DNA of 64,000 bases from Nocardioides humilatus (GCF_008373755.1 NZ_VUJV01000008.1:178279-242278); one strand, 5' to 3'; numbered from the stretch's first letter, positions 23,817 through 33,220 are shown. Notes: a model not told the origin generated them from the letters alone. Translations and numbers: made by a program.

Positions 23817-25157
23817 CTACCGCAGCGCGCCCAGGCCTCCGGAGTCGGGAAGTGCGCCGCGCCACTTCGGTTTGCGCTGCCCCGCGATGTCGAGCGCTCC
23901 CTTGACATAGACCGCCCCGAGGAACGATGCGTAGGCGAGCTCGGGCAGGACCAGGGCAGCCACTCCGCGCGAGGCCCAGCCACCGCTCCAGACCGTGATC
24001 ACCCGCTCAGTGGCGACCGCCAGGGCGAGCCCGATCCACAGCGGGAACCAGGTCCAGCTCTCCGTCGACATGGCGACGGTGCCCATGAGGAGCGCGAAGG
24101 ACGCCATCGCCACGACCCCGTAGCCGATGCCGAGCTGGCGGGCCCACAACCGGTAGGTGTGCGGCCGGACGCCGTACGCCGTCAGGTTCTCCAGCGCCCC
24201 GCGCTGGCAGCGCAGACGCTCGACCCACAGCGACGCCCAGGTCGGCATCACGTCGGTGACGACGGCGCACTGCGGCGGCGAGATCATGAGAGCACCGAGT
24301 GACCGCAGAGCCAAGGTGAGCTCGTCGTCCTCGGTGAGCGTGACGGTGTCGAAGACATCGCCCTTCTTCCCGGGCAGGAGGCTGCCGCGGTGGGCCGCGA
24401 TCGTGCGCAGCGCACGGGGGCGGAACACCGACGCGGTCCCGCTCAGCACCACGACACCGCCCCGGCGCCGGCGAGCGTCGCGACTCAGACGGAGATACTC
24501 GTTGCGCTGGCAGAGGCCCAGCCACCCTCCTCCGGTCTCGCCGAAGAACTGGCCACCGATCGCCATGAGCGCACGGTCATCGGACAGCCGACGCACGGCT
24601 GCTTGCACGAAGCCGGGATCGAGCACGGTGTCGGCGTCCATCACGAGTACGGCGTCGTTGTCGCCGAGCTCGGGCAGCAGCAGCTCGAGCGCCTGGTTGA
24701 GCGCACCGGCCTTCTGGTGCTCGTTGCCCTCGGTCTTGCGGACCTCGACCCCCCACGCGTGGGCGATGCTCACGGTGTAGTCGGTACAGCTGTCGGCGAC
24801 GACGATGATCCGGTCGGGAGGATGCGTCTGAGCCTTGAGCGCTGCGAGGGTCGCGCGGATGCGGGACTCCTCGTTGTGCGCAGGGATCAGCGCGGTGATG
24901 GTCACGGGCCCGGCGTAGTCACCGCGGGTCTCGGCCATGACAAGCCGGGGGGCCAGGGGCGCCTGGTCGCTCCGCCCGCGTCGGCGAACACCCTCGGCGA
25001 CCCGGATCTCCGCCTCGAGCACGATGCCGAGGCAGGCGAGGGTGCAGCCGATCGCCAGCACGACGCTGGCGCGCAGGCCCAGCCATCCCACCGCACCAGC
25101 GCCGGCGACCGCCGCGCCCAGCACGACGAGACCAACCGTCCGTCGGAACCCCTCCAT
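23817..25157 (-). CDS. Membrane glycosyltransferase family 2 (PgaC/hyaluronan-synthase-like)
   Basis: 446 residues. Two N-terminal hydrophobic helices (residues ~7-48) precede the GT2 catalytic domain. That domain has ALIPAHNEESRI, VVADSCTD (Asp122), LVMDADTVLD (DxD 174-176), TLTEDDELT (275-281) and RCQRG (316-320, in the Q/RxxRW position). Three or four C-terminal membrane helices follow. This is the processive synthase layout for extracellular polysaccharide using UDP-sugars. It is divergent from a GGDEF-EAL gene (start to start about 214 bases), so c-di-GMP control of polymer synthesis is plausible, but no PilZ domain is present. The polymer type is unknown. Confidence 0.87.
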   Translation of the reverse strand: MEGFRRTVGLVVLGAAVAGAGAVGWLGLRASVVLAIGCTLACLGIVLEAEIRVAEGVRRRGRSDQAPLAPRLVMAETRGDYAGPVTITALIPAHNEESRIRATLAALKAQTHPPDRIIVVADSCTDYTVSIAHAWGVEVRKTEGNEHQKAGALNQALELLLPELGDNDAVLVMDADTVLDPGFVQAAVRRLSDDRALMAIGGQFFGETGGGWLGLCQRNEYLRLSRDARRRRGGVVVLSGTASVFRPRALRTIAAHRGSLLPGKKGDVFDTVTLTEDDELTLALRSLGALMISPPQCAVVTDVMPTWASLWVERLRCQRGALENLTAYGVRPHTYRLWARQLGIGYGVVAMASFALLMGTVAMSTESWTWFPLWIGLALAVATERVITVWSGGWASRGVAALVLPELAYASFLGAVYVKGALDIAGQRKPKWRGALPDSGGLGALR

Positions 25158-25371
25158 GGATCACTCCTTCCCGACTGACGTTAGGTCGTACGACCTGCTC
25201 TAGCACTGTCCGAACGCCCATTCGGTCCGATCGTCCAGGGGTCACCTAGTCCCAATGGGTCGGGGTGACCACGCCGATCGGTTCGATGTGGCCCGTCGTG
25301 GTCCCAACCGGCCACGGACCACGGTCCCGCGCCCCTACATTCGAGAAAGTCGACCCACCGGAGGAGCAGCC

Positions 25372-27465
25372 ATGGAGCACAGCGACGCCGGGTCGCGTGC
25401 GGACGCCGACCCTCTCGAGCAGCAGCGTCTGCTCCACGTTGTCGAAGCCGCGCCCAACGCGATGATCATGGTCAACGACCGCGGCCGGATCGTCCTCGTG
25501 AACTCACAGGCCGAGCGTTCCTTCGGCTACTCCCGCGACGAGCTGTTGTCGATGGGAGTCGAGGACCTGTTGCCCGAGCGCTTCCGCGGCCGGCACGTGA
25601 GCTTCCGACGCGACTTCTTCCAGCGGCCCGACCGTCGCGAGATGGGCGCTGGCCGCGAACTATACGGGCTGCGCCGGGACGGCTCCGAGATCCCCATCGA
25701 GATCGGGCTCAACCCGATCGACATCGGCGCCGACCACTACGTGCTCGCCTCCGTCATCGACATCACCGAGCGCCTCGAGGCTCAGGCCTCCCAGGACGAG
25801 GCGCGCCAAGGGGCGCTGCGTCGCTCGATCCTCGACAGCATCCCGTTCAGCGTCCTCGCCACCGATCCCGAAGGAGTCATCCTCGCGGCGAACCCGTCGG
25901 CGGAGCTGCTCCTCGGGTTCAGCCAGGAGGCGCTCGTCGGAGCGCGCCTCGCCGACCTCCACGGCGACTCCGCGCCGGACGGTGAGAGCGCCCAGTCGCT
26001 CGCGGCGGCCGCCGGCGACGAGCGCGAGCGCACCTATCGCCGCCGCGACGGCCTCAGCGTGCCGGTCAACGAGGCGATCACCGCACTGACCGACAGCTCG
26101 GGCGAGCTGACCGGCTATCTGGCGGTCGCCTACGACATCACCAAGCGCATCGAGGCCCAGGCCGAGGTGGTCTTCCTCGCCACGCACGACGGTCTCACCC
26201 GGATGCCGAACCGCACGACCTTGGTGCAGCACCTTCGCGGCGCGATCAACGAGGCCGACCGCGAAGGCACCGAGATCGCCCTCCTCCTGCTCGACCTCGA
26301 CCACTTCAAGCGGGTCAACGACTCGCTCGGCCACCACACCGGTGACGAGCTGCTCCTCCGCGTCGGCGAGCGCCTCAAGCGTTGGACCAAGAGCACAGAG
26401 CTGGTCGCGCGGCTGGGCGGTGACGAGTTCGTGATCGTCGTGGACGGGCTCGCCGACGCCGAGGCGCTCGAGACCCGGATCGACGAGCTGCTCGAGGACC
26501 TGATGATCCCGGTCGTCGTCGCCGGGCACGAGCTCGCACTCACCGTCAGCGTGGGCGGCGCGATCTACCCCCGCCACGGCACCGACCCCTCGTCGCTTCT
26601 CAAACACGCCGACACGGCGATGTACCAGGCCAAGGCCTCGGGCCGGAACAACTTCCAGTGGTTCCACCCCAAGATGCTCGACGAGACCAACGACCGCATG
26701 ACGATGGCGTCCGCGCTGCGCCACGCGATCAGCGCTCGCGAGCTGTCGATCGCCTACCAGCCCCAGGTCGACCTGCGCACCGGGCGCGTCGAAGGCTTCG
26801 AGGCGCTCGCCCGGTGGCGCAGCCGCGAGTACGGATCGGTCCCGCCAGACCAGTTCATCCCGGTGGCCGAGGACAGCGGCATGATCGTGCAGCTCGGCGG
26901 CTGGGTCCTGCGCCGCGCGTGCCGCGATGTCGCCAGCTTCCAGCGGGTACTGGGCCGGCCGCTCAAGCTCGCCGTCAACGTCTCCCCGCGGCAGTTCCGC
27001 AGCTCGAGCTGGTTTGCCGAGGTCGTGGGTGCGCTCAAGGACTCCGGCCTCCAGCCGAGTCAGCTGGAGCTGGAGATCACCGAAGGCATCTTGATGGATG
27101 ACCGTTGGGAGGTCCTCGACCTGCTCAGCAGTCTGCGCGACCTCGGCATCTCGATCGCGGTCGACGACTTCGGCCGGGGCTACTCCAGCCTCGCCTACCT
27201 GACGCGCTTCCCGGTCGACAAGCTCAAGATCGACCGATCGTTCATCCGAGAGATCGTCGCCGAGTCCCACGCGCCGATCGTCGACGCGATCATCGTGATG
27301 GGTCACGCGCTGGGCGTCTCCATTGTCGCCGAGGGCGTCGAGTCCCGCGACCAGGAGCACTACCTCCGCTCCCGGGGCTGCGACGAGGCGCAGGGCTACC
27401 TCTACAGCGCTGGGGTGCCCGCCGAGGACGCCGTGCGCACGGTGCAGGCGATCGGGGTGTTCTAG
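25372..27465 (+). CDS. PAS-PAS-GGDEF-EAL cyclic-di-GMP signalling protein
   Basis: 697 residues from ATG 25372, with GGAGGAG five bases upstream; the open frame to 25255 is rejected. PAS1 (~20-130) starts LLHVVEAAPNAMIMVNDRG and ends VIDITERLEAQ. PAS2 (~150-262) ends AYDITKRIEAQ. The GGDEF domain has LDLDHFKRVNDSLGH and RLGGDEFVIVV, so the diguanylate-cyclase signature is intact. The EAL domain has GFEALARWR, NVSPRQF, ELEITEG, DDFGRGYSSLAYL (G to R at a usually Thr position), KIDRSFI and AEGVES, so phosphodiesterase residues are also present. It has no membrane segment and is cytosolic. It probably both makes and degrades c-di-GMP under PAS control. It starts a three-gene co-oriented cluster with the histidine kinase and receiver genes. 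Confidence 0.93.
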   Translation: MEHSDAGSRADADPLEQQRLLHVVEAAPNAMIMVNDRGRIVLVNSQAERSFGYSRDELLSMGVEDLLPERFRGRHVSFRRDFFQRPDRREMGAGRELYGLRRDGSEIPIEIGLNPIDIGADHYVLASVIDITERLEAQASQDEARQGALRRSILDSIPFSVLATDPEGVILAANPSAELLLGFSQEALVGARLADLHGDSAPDGESAQSLAAAAGDERERTYRRRDGLSVPVNEAITALTDSSGELTGYLAVAYDITKRIEAQAEVVFLATHDGLTRMPNRTTLVQHLRGAINEADREGTEIALLLLDLDHFKRVNDSLGHHTGDELLLRVGERLKRWTKSTELVARLGGDEFVIVVDGLADAEALETRIDELLEDLMIPVVVAGHELALTVSVGGAIYPRHGTDPSSLLKHADTAMYQAKASGRNNFQWFHPKMLDETNDRMTMASALRHAISARELSIAYQPQVDLRTGRVEGFEALARWRSREYGSVPPDQFIPVAEDSGMIVQLGGWVLRRACRDVASFQRVLGRPLKLAVNVSPRQFRSSSWFAEVVGALKDSGLQPSQLELEITEGILMDDRWEVLDLLSSLRDLGISIAVDDFGRGYSSLAYLTRFPVDKLKIDRSFIREIVAESHAPIVDAIIVMGHALGVSIVAEGVESRDQEHYLRSRGCDEAQGYLYSAGVPAEDAVRTVQAIGVF

Positions 27466-27467
27466 TC

Positions 27468-29081
27468 GTGAGCCTCGGGCTGACGCACGCTGGCACGACG
27501 AGGGCCTGGCTCCTCGGGGTCTACCTCTTCTCGACCGTCGTCGGTCGGGCATCGATCGTCGACGACCGCCCGATCGCCCTCGTCTGGCCCGCAGCGGGGG
27601 TCGCGCTCGCGTGGTTCGTGACCGAGCGGTCCGAGGTCGCCCGCGGGATCGGCCTGTTCGTCGTCTGCAGCATCGGCACCGTCGCCTGCCTGGCGACCGG
27701 CGTGAATCCCACGCTCTCCGTGCTCTTGGTCGCGGCTCAGCTGACCGGGATGCTGGTCGTCGTCGTGCTCCTGGGGCGGTGGGCCCCGGGCACGGGTGAG
27801 CGCAGCCCCGCTCCGCTCGACAGCCCCCAGGCACTCTTCGGCTTCCTCGGGGCGACCGGGGTGGGCTGCTTGGTCGGCGTGGTCCTGGGGCTGGCCTCCA
27901 TCGCGGCCACCGGCCACATGCTTTCCCCGGTCATCGCGCTGGCCTGGTGGGGTCGCAACGTCTGTGGCGTCGTCGGGGTCGGCATCACCACGCTGCTCCT
28001 CATCGACCGCAGCGGCGGCCCGCGCCAGCGCCCCAACCGGCACGACCCGTTGCCCGACGCGAGCCTCGGCGAACTGGCCGTGCTCCTCGCCGCGGCCGCG
28101 GCGCTGGTCGGCGTGGACTACGCGACGACCTGGCCGGTCACCTTCCTGATGCCCGCCATCACGGTCTGGGCCGGGATGCGCTTCGCGCCGCTCACGGTCG
28201 CCAGCCTCACCCTGGGCGTCGGCGGTGCCACGTTGTGGCTGGCCGTCGTGGAGAAGGGACCCTTCTCCGGCCTGGGTGACGTGCGCACCGACGTCCTGCT
28301 CGCCCAGCTGTTCGTGGCGATGACCTTCGTCGTCGGCCTCGTTCCCGTTGCCATGCGTGAGCGGACCGCGGTCCTCCAGGCCGAGCTCCTCGCCCAGGAG
28401 AACGACCAGCGGCAGGAACTGCTCACCTTCGCCCACCGGGTCGCCCACGACCTCCGCACACCGATCACCGTGATCGACGCCTGGACCGACGAGCTCGCCC
28501 GCTCGCTCGATGCCGCACCCCTGGGACCGCCGCCCGGCTCGGCCGACATGCTCGAGGGGATCGCCCGCGCGTCCTCACGGATGCGCTCACTGGTGGACGA
28601 CCTGCTCGCCGACGCGATCGCCCGGGAGCGCGAGGCCGCCCCCGAGGACGTCGACCTCGCCGAGGTCGTCGCTCAGGTCGCCCGCGACCACTACGCCGAG
28701 GAGGTCGTGCACACCAACCGGCTCGGCGAGGTGCGGGGCGACCCGGTGCTGATCCGCCAGCTCGTCGAGAACCTGCTGGGCAACGCCTTGAAGTACACAC
28801 GCCCCGGCGAGGGTCCCGACGTGACGGTGAGCGCGTGCCACACGCACGGTGGTCGAGTCGTCGTGACGGTCGCCGACCGAGGTGTCGGCATCCCCGACGG
28901 GGCCCACGACTGGATCTTCGAGCCGTTCCGTCGCGCGCACAGCGACGACATCCCGGGCACCGGCCTGGGCCTGAGCACCTGCCGCCGCATCGTCGAGCGG
29001 CACGGCGGCTCGATCCGCGCACTTTCACGCCCAGACGGCCCTGGCGCCGTCATCGAGTTCGACCTGATGGGAACGAGGTAG
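27468..29081 (+). CDS. Membrane histidine kinase with MASE1-like sensor
   Basis: 537 residues from a GTG at 27468, two bases after the GGDEF-EAL stop. About eight hydrophobic helices cover residues 1-290, with the MASE1-like start IALVWPAAGVALAWFV (a pattern of MASE1 input domains). The dimerisation domain has FAHRVAHDLRTPITVID with phospho-His near residue 326. The ATPase domain has NLLGNALKY (N box), VADRGVGIP (G1) and GTGLGLSTC (G2). It autophosphorylates in response to an unknown signal sensed in the membrane. The partner may be the receiver in the next gene, only 4 bases away. Confidence 0.88.
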   Translation: MSLGLTHAGTTRAWLLGVYLFSTVVGRASIVDDRPIALVWPAAGVALAWFVTERSEVARGIGLFVVCSIGTVACLATGVNPTLSVLLVAAQLTGMLVVVVLLGRWAPGTGERSPAPLDSPQALFGFLGATGVGCLVGVVLGLASIAATGHMLSPVIALAWWGRNVCGVVGVGITTLLLIDRSGGPRQRPNRHDPLPDASLGELAVLLAAAAALVGVDYATTWPVTFLMPAITVWAGMRFAPLTVASLTLGVGGATLWLAVVEKGPFSGLGDVRTDVLLAQLFVAMTFVVGLVPVAMRERTAVLQAELLAQENDQRQELLTFAHRVAHDLRTPITVIDAWTDELARSLDAAPLGPPPGSADMLEGIARASSRMRSLVDDLLADAIAREREAAPEDVDLAEVVAQVARDHYAEEVVHTNRLGEVRGDPVLIRQLVENLLGNALKYTRPGEGPDVTVSACHTHGGRVVVTVADRGVGIPDGAHDWIFEPFRRAHSDDIPGTGLGLSTCRRIVERHGGSIRALSRPDGPGAVIEFDLMGTR

Positions 29082-29085
29082 ATCC

Positions 29086-30204
29086 ATGGACAACCACGGC
29101 AGCATGGACCGCACGGAGATCGAGCGGCTGCGCATCGAGCTCGCCGAGAGCCGCACGGCGCTCGCCGAGCTGCGGGAGAGGGTCGACGACGCGCAGCGCC
29201 TGGCCAACATGGGTGACTACGACTGGCACATCGTCACCGACAAGAACTCCTGGTCCGACCAGCTCTACCGCATCTACGGGCACGAGCCCGGGTCGTTCAA
29301 CGCGTCCTACGAGCGGTTCTTGTCGATGGTCCACCCCGACGACCGCGACACCGTGACGGAGATGCACCGTCAGGCCTACCAGCAGGGTGGCTCGTGGCAG
29401 GTGACCGAACGCATCGTCCGACCCGACGGCGAGGTGCGCCACCTCGCGACCAACGGTGTGGTGGTGACCGACGACAACGGCAACCCGATCCGGATGCGGG
29501 GCACCTGCGTCGACATCACCGAGCGGGTCAGCGCGGAGCGTGAGAGCGAGGAGCTCGCGGCCAGCCTCCGGGAGTGGCAGGTACGACGCCGACAGGCCTT
29601 CGAGATCAACGACAACGTCGTGCAGGGCATCAGCGCCGCTGTGCTGGCGCTGCAGCTCGACGACCTGGAAGGTGCCGAGTCCTACCTCGAGCGCACACTC
29701 AAGGCCGCGCGGCGGATGATGGGAGACCTTCTCCTCGACCGGGGGGACGAGGCCCCCGAGCCCGGCCTGCTGGTCCGCAGCGCTCCGGTGAGCCCGGAAC
29801 TCGACGACGCTGGCGTGCTGGCACCGACACCGTCGATCGTCGGCACCCGCGTGCTGATCGCCGACGACTACTCGGACATGCGCCGGTTGCTGCGGGTCCA
29901 GCTCGAGCGAGCCGGGGTCGAGGTCGTCGGCGAGGCCGGCGACGGGGCGGAGACGGTGGCCCGCGCCGCCGAGCTCGCTCCCGACGTGATCCTCATGGAC
30001 CTGGCGATGCCGGTGAAGGACGGCCTGCAGGCGCTGCCCGAGATCCGCGCGGTCGCGCCGGGAGCGACCGTGATCGTGCTGTCGGGCTTCGCCTCGTCCT
30101 TGCTGGAGGAGAAGGCGCTCGCGGCCGGCGCCACCCGATTCCTAGAGAAGGGCGTCGGGATGGACGTGGTCGGCGCGATCGAGGCGCTGGCCCTGGTGCG
30201 CTAG
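29086..30204 (+). CDS. PAS - degenerate DHp - receiver domain protein
   Basis: 372 residues. An N-terminal coiled coil (about 8-40) is followed by a PAS_3 domain (~42-148, MGDYDWHIVT...TCVDITERV). A helical segment (~165-215) reads RRRQAFEINDNVVQGISAAVLALQ in two overlapping parts. It aligns with the HisKA_3 phospho-acceptor helix, but the His is Asn175. No ATPase domain follows. The C-terminal receiver (~254-368) is complete: Asp260/261, phospho-Asp305 in ILMDLAMPVKDG, Ser333 and Lys355. It probably accepts phosphate from the kinase just upstream (4-base gap) and dimerises through the DHp-like helix. It has no DNA-binding output domain, so the output is protein-protein. Its stop overlaps the convergent neighbour by CTAG. 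Confidence 0.85.
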   Translation: MDNHGSMDRTEIERLRIELAESRTALAELRERVDDAQRLANMGDYDWHIVTDKNSWSDQLYRIYGHEPGSFNASYERFLSMVHPDDRDTVTEMHRQAYQQGGSWQVTERIVRPDGEVRHLATNGVVVTDDNGNPIRMRGTCVDITERVSAERESEELAASLREWQVRRRQAFEINDNVVQGISAAVLALQLDDLEGAESYLERTLKAARRMMGDLLLDRGDEAPEPGLLVRSAPVSPELDDAGVLAPTPSIVGTRVLIADDYSDMRRLLRVQLERAGVEVVGEAGDGAETVARAAELAPDVILMDLAMPVKDGLQALPEIRAVAPGATVIVLSGFASSLLEEKALAAGATRFLEKGVGMDVVGAIEALALVR

Positions 30205-31109
30205 TCGCGGGCGAACGCGTCGATGTGGGCGAGCACGAGCCTGGCAAGCTCGTGGTCGCCCTCGATCACCGCGTCCAGCCCGTCGGGGTGGAGCCGGCCG
30301 GCCGCGATCCGGCAGACGTCGACGACGTCGCCGATGATCGTGACGTCCGGCTCTGCACCGTTGACCGCTCCCCCGTCGAGAGCGACGTCGTAGCAGCCGC
30401 CGGCGTCGCCGGTGAGCACGAATCGAGCGGTCCGGCCGGTCACGACCGCGCCGCGGTAGAGCAGTGCGCCGGGCACGCCCCGCATCAGCCGCGACGACAT
30501 CATCAGCATCCGCTCGTCGTCGGGCACGGGCAGCGGGCGGTCGGTGGCGAAGGCGATGTCCATCGCGTGCGCCCACAGCTCGAAGATCCGCAGTGTCAGC
30601 AGCACATCGACGTTGCCGGGGATGTCGTGGATGACGATCGGGTACGACGGCGGGCAGTCGCGCGCGGCGCTGACGACACCCCGGGCGGCGAGATGCCATT
30701 GGTCGACCACTTCACCGAACGGCACGGCCGCCAGCGCCTCGACCGTCGGCCGGGTCGCCGCCACGTGGTCCGGCAGCAGTTCCACCTCGTCCTCGGTGTC
30801 GAGCCAGCGCTGGTTGAGCCGCTCGACCGCTGTCAGGTGCGCGACCAGATCGTGAACGCTCCCGTGATCCTCGTGGGCGTGCCGCTCACCATCCTCCGGT
30901 CCCAGGGATGCGAGCAGGCCGTAGAAGTCATCGACCGACCGCTCGAAGGCGTCCGCGGAGGAAATCCGGCCCGGTCGTGTCGTCGGACGGCCGGGCTCGC
31001 GTCGTCCCCACGCAGCCGCCAGGACCGCGGCGCGCAGGTCGGCCGGCGGCGCCTCAGCGACCGCCTCCGCGAGAGGCAGGGTCGAGAGCTCGAACTCGTC
31101 GTCGTACAT
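30201..31109 (-). CDS. MDMPI/DinB-fold protein, probable anti-sigma partner
   Basis: 302 residues. Residues ~50-200 resemble the mycothiol-dependent maleylpyruvate isomerase N-terminal fold, with VHDLVAHLTAVERLNQRW and the metal-type His in ELWAHAMDIAFAT. Residues ~210-300 are an SCP2-like tail (VLTGDAGGCYDVALDGG...DVTIIGDVVDVCRIAAGR). The first 40 residues (PLAEAVAEAPPADLRAAVLAAAW) resemble the sigma-binding start of anti-sigma factors. The gene begins at the base next to the stop of an ECF sigma gene, the normal place for the cognate anti-sigma factor. No transmembrane segment is present, so it would be a soluble sensor. An enzymatic role cannot be excluded. Confidence 0.75.
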   Translation of the reverse strand: MYDDEFELSTLPLAEAVAEAPPADLRAAVLAAAWGRREPGRPTTRPGRISSADAFERSVDDFYGLLASLGPEDGERHAHEDHGSVHDLVAHLTAVERLNQRWLDTEDEVELLPDHVAATRPTVEALAAVPFGEVVDQWHLAARGVVSAARDCPPSYPIVIHDIPGNVDVLLTLRIFELWAHAMDIAFATDRPLPVPDDERMLMMSSRLMRGVPGALLYRGAVVTGRTARFVLTGDAGGCYDVALDGGAVNGAEPDVTIIGDVVDVCRIAAGRLHPDGLDAVIEGDHELARLVLAHIDAFARD

Positions 31110-31697
31110 CTAGATCACCGCCCGAAACTCGGGATCGAGCAAGGTTCGCAACCTCGCGAGGGCCAGGCGCAGGCGGGACTTCGCCGTCCCCTCGGGTATC
31201 CCGAGACGGGTCGCGACCTGGAGATAGGTGAGCCCGTCGAAGTAGGCGAGCCGCAGGGCTGCGCACTGGTCCTCCGGGAGCAGGTCGAGCACCGCGGCGA
31301 GGCGCTCGTCGCGCCATCGAGCGGCAGCGCTGTCGACCACGTCGGTCTCGGGGCCGTTCGCATCGTCGGCCACGTCGAGCTCGACGGACGAGGTCTCGGC
31401 TCGAGAGCGCCGCTCTGATCGCCGTACCTCATCGACGGCACGACGGTGAGCGATCATCGCGAGGAAGGCCCGCAACGGTCCGCGGGTCAGGTCGACCTTC
31501 TCGGGAAACTCCCAGAGATAGGTGAAGACCTCCTGGCAGACGTCCCGGGCGAGCTGCTCGTCGCGGGTCACCCGCCGTGCGACGCCGTAGACCAGCGGCG
31601 CGTAGTCGTCGTAGACCGCGGCAAGGGCGCACTCGTCACCGACGCGGATGCGAGCCAGCAACCCCACCTCGCGCCCGGGCGCAGTGCGCTCCGACAT
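31110..31697 (-). CDS. ECF-type RNA polymerase sigma factor
   Basis: About 195 residues from ATG 31697; an in-frame ATG at 31742 with GGAG four bases before it is an alternative. Region 2 has VYDDYAPLVYGVARRVTRDEQLARDVCQEVFTYLWEFP. Region 4 has LPEDQCAALRLAYFDGLTYLQVATRLGIPEGTAKSRLRLALARL with a clear HTH. Region 3 is absent, so this is an ECF (group IV) factor. It is followed without a gap by the MDMPI-fold gene. A divergent FAD oxidoreductase starts 156 bases away, a likely regulon member. I did not find a repeated promoter motif to prove this. Confidence 0.9.
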   Translation of the reverse strand: MSERTAPGREVGLLARIRVGDECALAAVYDDYAPLVYGVARRVTRDEQLARDVCQEVFTYLWEFPEKVDLTRGPLRAFLAMIAHRRAVDEVRRSERRSRAETSSVELDVADDANGPETDVVDSAAARWRDERLAAVLDLLPEDQCAALRLAYFDGLTYLQVATRLGIPEGTAKSRLRLALARLRTLLDPEFRAVI

Positions 31698-31852
31698 GGC
31701 GCCAAGGTACTCCGTCTCGACGGTCGCGGTCACAGACTTCATTCGCTCCGAACAGCGCGTCGGATTTGCTCGGATTGATTTAACTTTCCGGCGTGATCCG
31801 GGACGGGTGGCGGGTCGAATCACCGGCACACCCCGCCTCCCGAGGAGCATCG

Positions 31853-33220
31853 ATGAACCATCTGTCCCGCACCTCCCGCCACGGCGCGCACGCCGTCGTC
31901 ATCGGCGCCAGCATGGGTGGTCTCGTCGCCGCAGCAGCCGTCGCGCCCTACTTCGATCGCGTCACTGTGCTCGACCACGACGCTCTGCCGACCGAGCCCG
32001 CCCCGCGGCGGGGCGTGCCCCAGGGCCGGCACGCGCACGCCCTCCAGCCCGGTGGACTGCTCGCCCTCGAGGACCTCCTCCCGGGCATCACCGACGACCT
32101 GGTTGCCGGTGGCGGGCGCGCGGGCGACGCGTCGGGCAACTGTGGGTGGTGGATCGGCGGTGGCACGCTGGCGCGCGGCATCGCCGGGAACGTCGTGATG
32201 GGCATCACGCGTCCCTATCTCGAGCACACCGTCCGCACCCGGATCGCGGCGCTGCCCAACGTGACCCTTCGCGACCAGACGGACGTGGTCGCCCCGCTCG
32301 GCAAGGACGGTCACGTCCGAGGCGTGGCGGTGACCCCGACCGGCGGTGGGACGGCCGACGAGATCTCCGCCGATCTCGTCATCGACTGCTCTGGACGGGT
32401 ATCGAAGCTCCCGGACTGGCTGACCGGCCTCGGCCTGCCTGCACCCGAGGAGGAGCGCGTCCACTGCAAGATGTCCTACCTGACCCGACGCTGGCGCTTC
32501 GCCAACGACGTGATGGGCGCCGATGTCTTCCAGGTCATCACCCCGGACGCCACCCCCCACTTCGGTGTCTGCATCCTCCAGGAGGACGGCACCTACATCG
32601 TGACGCTCGGCGGCCTCCTCGACGGCGCACCCGCGAAGACCGACGAGGCCTACCTCGCGTTCGCCCGCGCCCTCTCCGTCGGCCGGATCGCCGACGCCCT
32701 CGACGGTGCCGAACCGGTCACCGAGTTCCAGCCGTCGCACTTCCCCTACAGCCGGCGGCGGCGCTACGACCGCGTCGCGACCCACCCGGTCGGCCTGCTG
32801 GCGCTGGGCGACTCGATCGCGTCGTTCAACCCGATGTACGGCCAGGGCATGTCCGTGGCCGCGCTCCAGGCCGTGGCGCTGCGCGACATGCTCCGCCGCG
32901 GTCCGGTTGACCCGAAGGCCTACTACCGCAAGGCCCACGGGCTGGAGGACGTCGCCTGGAAGATCACGACCAGCGGCGACCTGCGCTTCGACGAGGTCGA
33001 GGGCAAGCGCACCCCGGACATGAAGTTCATGAACAGCTACCTCGACAGGCTCACGCTCGCGGCGCGCACCGATCCGGTGCTCGCCCAGCAGTTCCTCCGC
33101 GTCGCGGGCTTCATCGACCCACCGACCGCGTTCTTCAAGCCGTCGGTCCTGATGCGGGTGTTCCGCCGGAACCGCTCCGCTGCGACCGAAGCCACTGCGA
33201 CCAGCGCGGCCGCCGCCTGA
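31853..33220 (+). CDS. FAD-dependent oxidoreductase (flavoprotein monooxygenase/halogenase-like)
   Basis: 455 residues from ATG 31853, with GAGGAG five bases upstream. The N-terminal FAD motif is AVVIGASMGGLVAAAA, with GASMGG slightly off consensus. VIDCSGR lies mid-protein, and the second FAD contact LLALGDSIASFNPMYGQGMS has the GD motif of group A flavin monooxygenases. It probably hydroxylates or epoxidises a hydrophobic substrate, or reduces one as geranylgeranyl-reductase-like enzymes do. The substrate is unknown. It is divergent from the ECF sigma gene and followed by a TIGR03086-type protein 30 bases later, suggesting a mycothiol- or stress-linked set. Confidence 0.83.
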   Translation: MNHLSRTSRHGAHAVVIGASMGGLVAAAAVAPYFDRVTVLDHDALPTEPAPRRGVPQGRHAHALQPGGLLALEDLLPGITDDLVAGGGRAGDASGNCGWWIGGGTLARGIAGNVVMGITRPYLEHTVRTRIAALPNVTLRDQTDVVAPLGKDGHVRGVAVTPTGGGTADEISADLVIDCSGRVSKLPDWLTGLGLPAPEEERVHCKMSYLTRRWRFANDVMGADVFQVITPDATPHFGVCILQEDGTYIVTLGGLLDGAPAKTDEAYLAFARALSVGRIADALDGAEPVTEFQPSHFPYSRRRRYDRVATHPVGLLALGDSIASFNPMYGQGMSVAALQAVALRDMLRRGPVDPKAYYRKAHGLEDVAWKITTSGDLRFDEVEGKRTPDMKFMNSYLDRLTLAARTDPVLAQQFLRVAGFIDPPTAFFKPSVLMRVFRRNRSAATEATATSAAAA

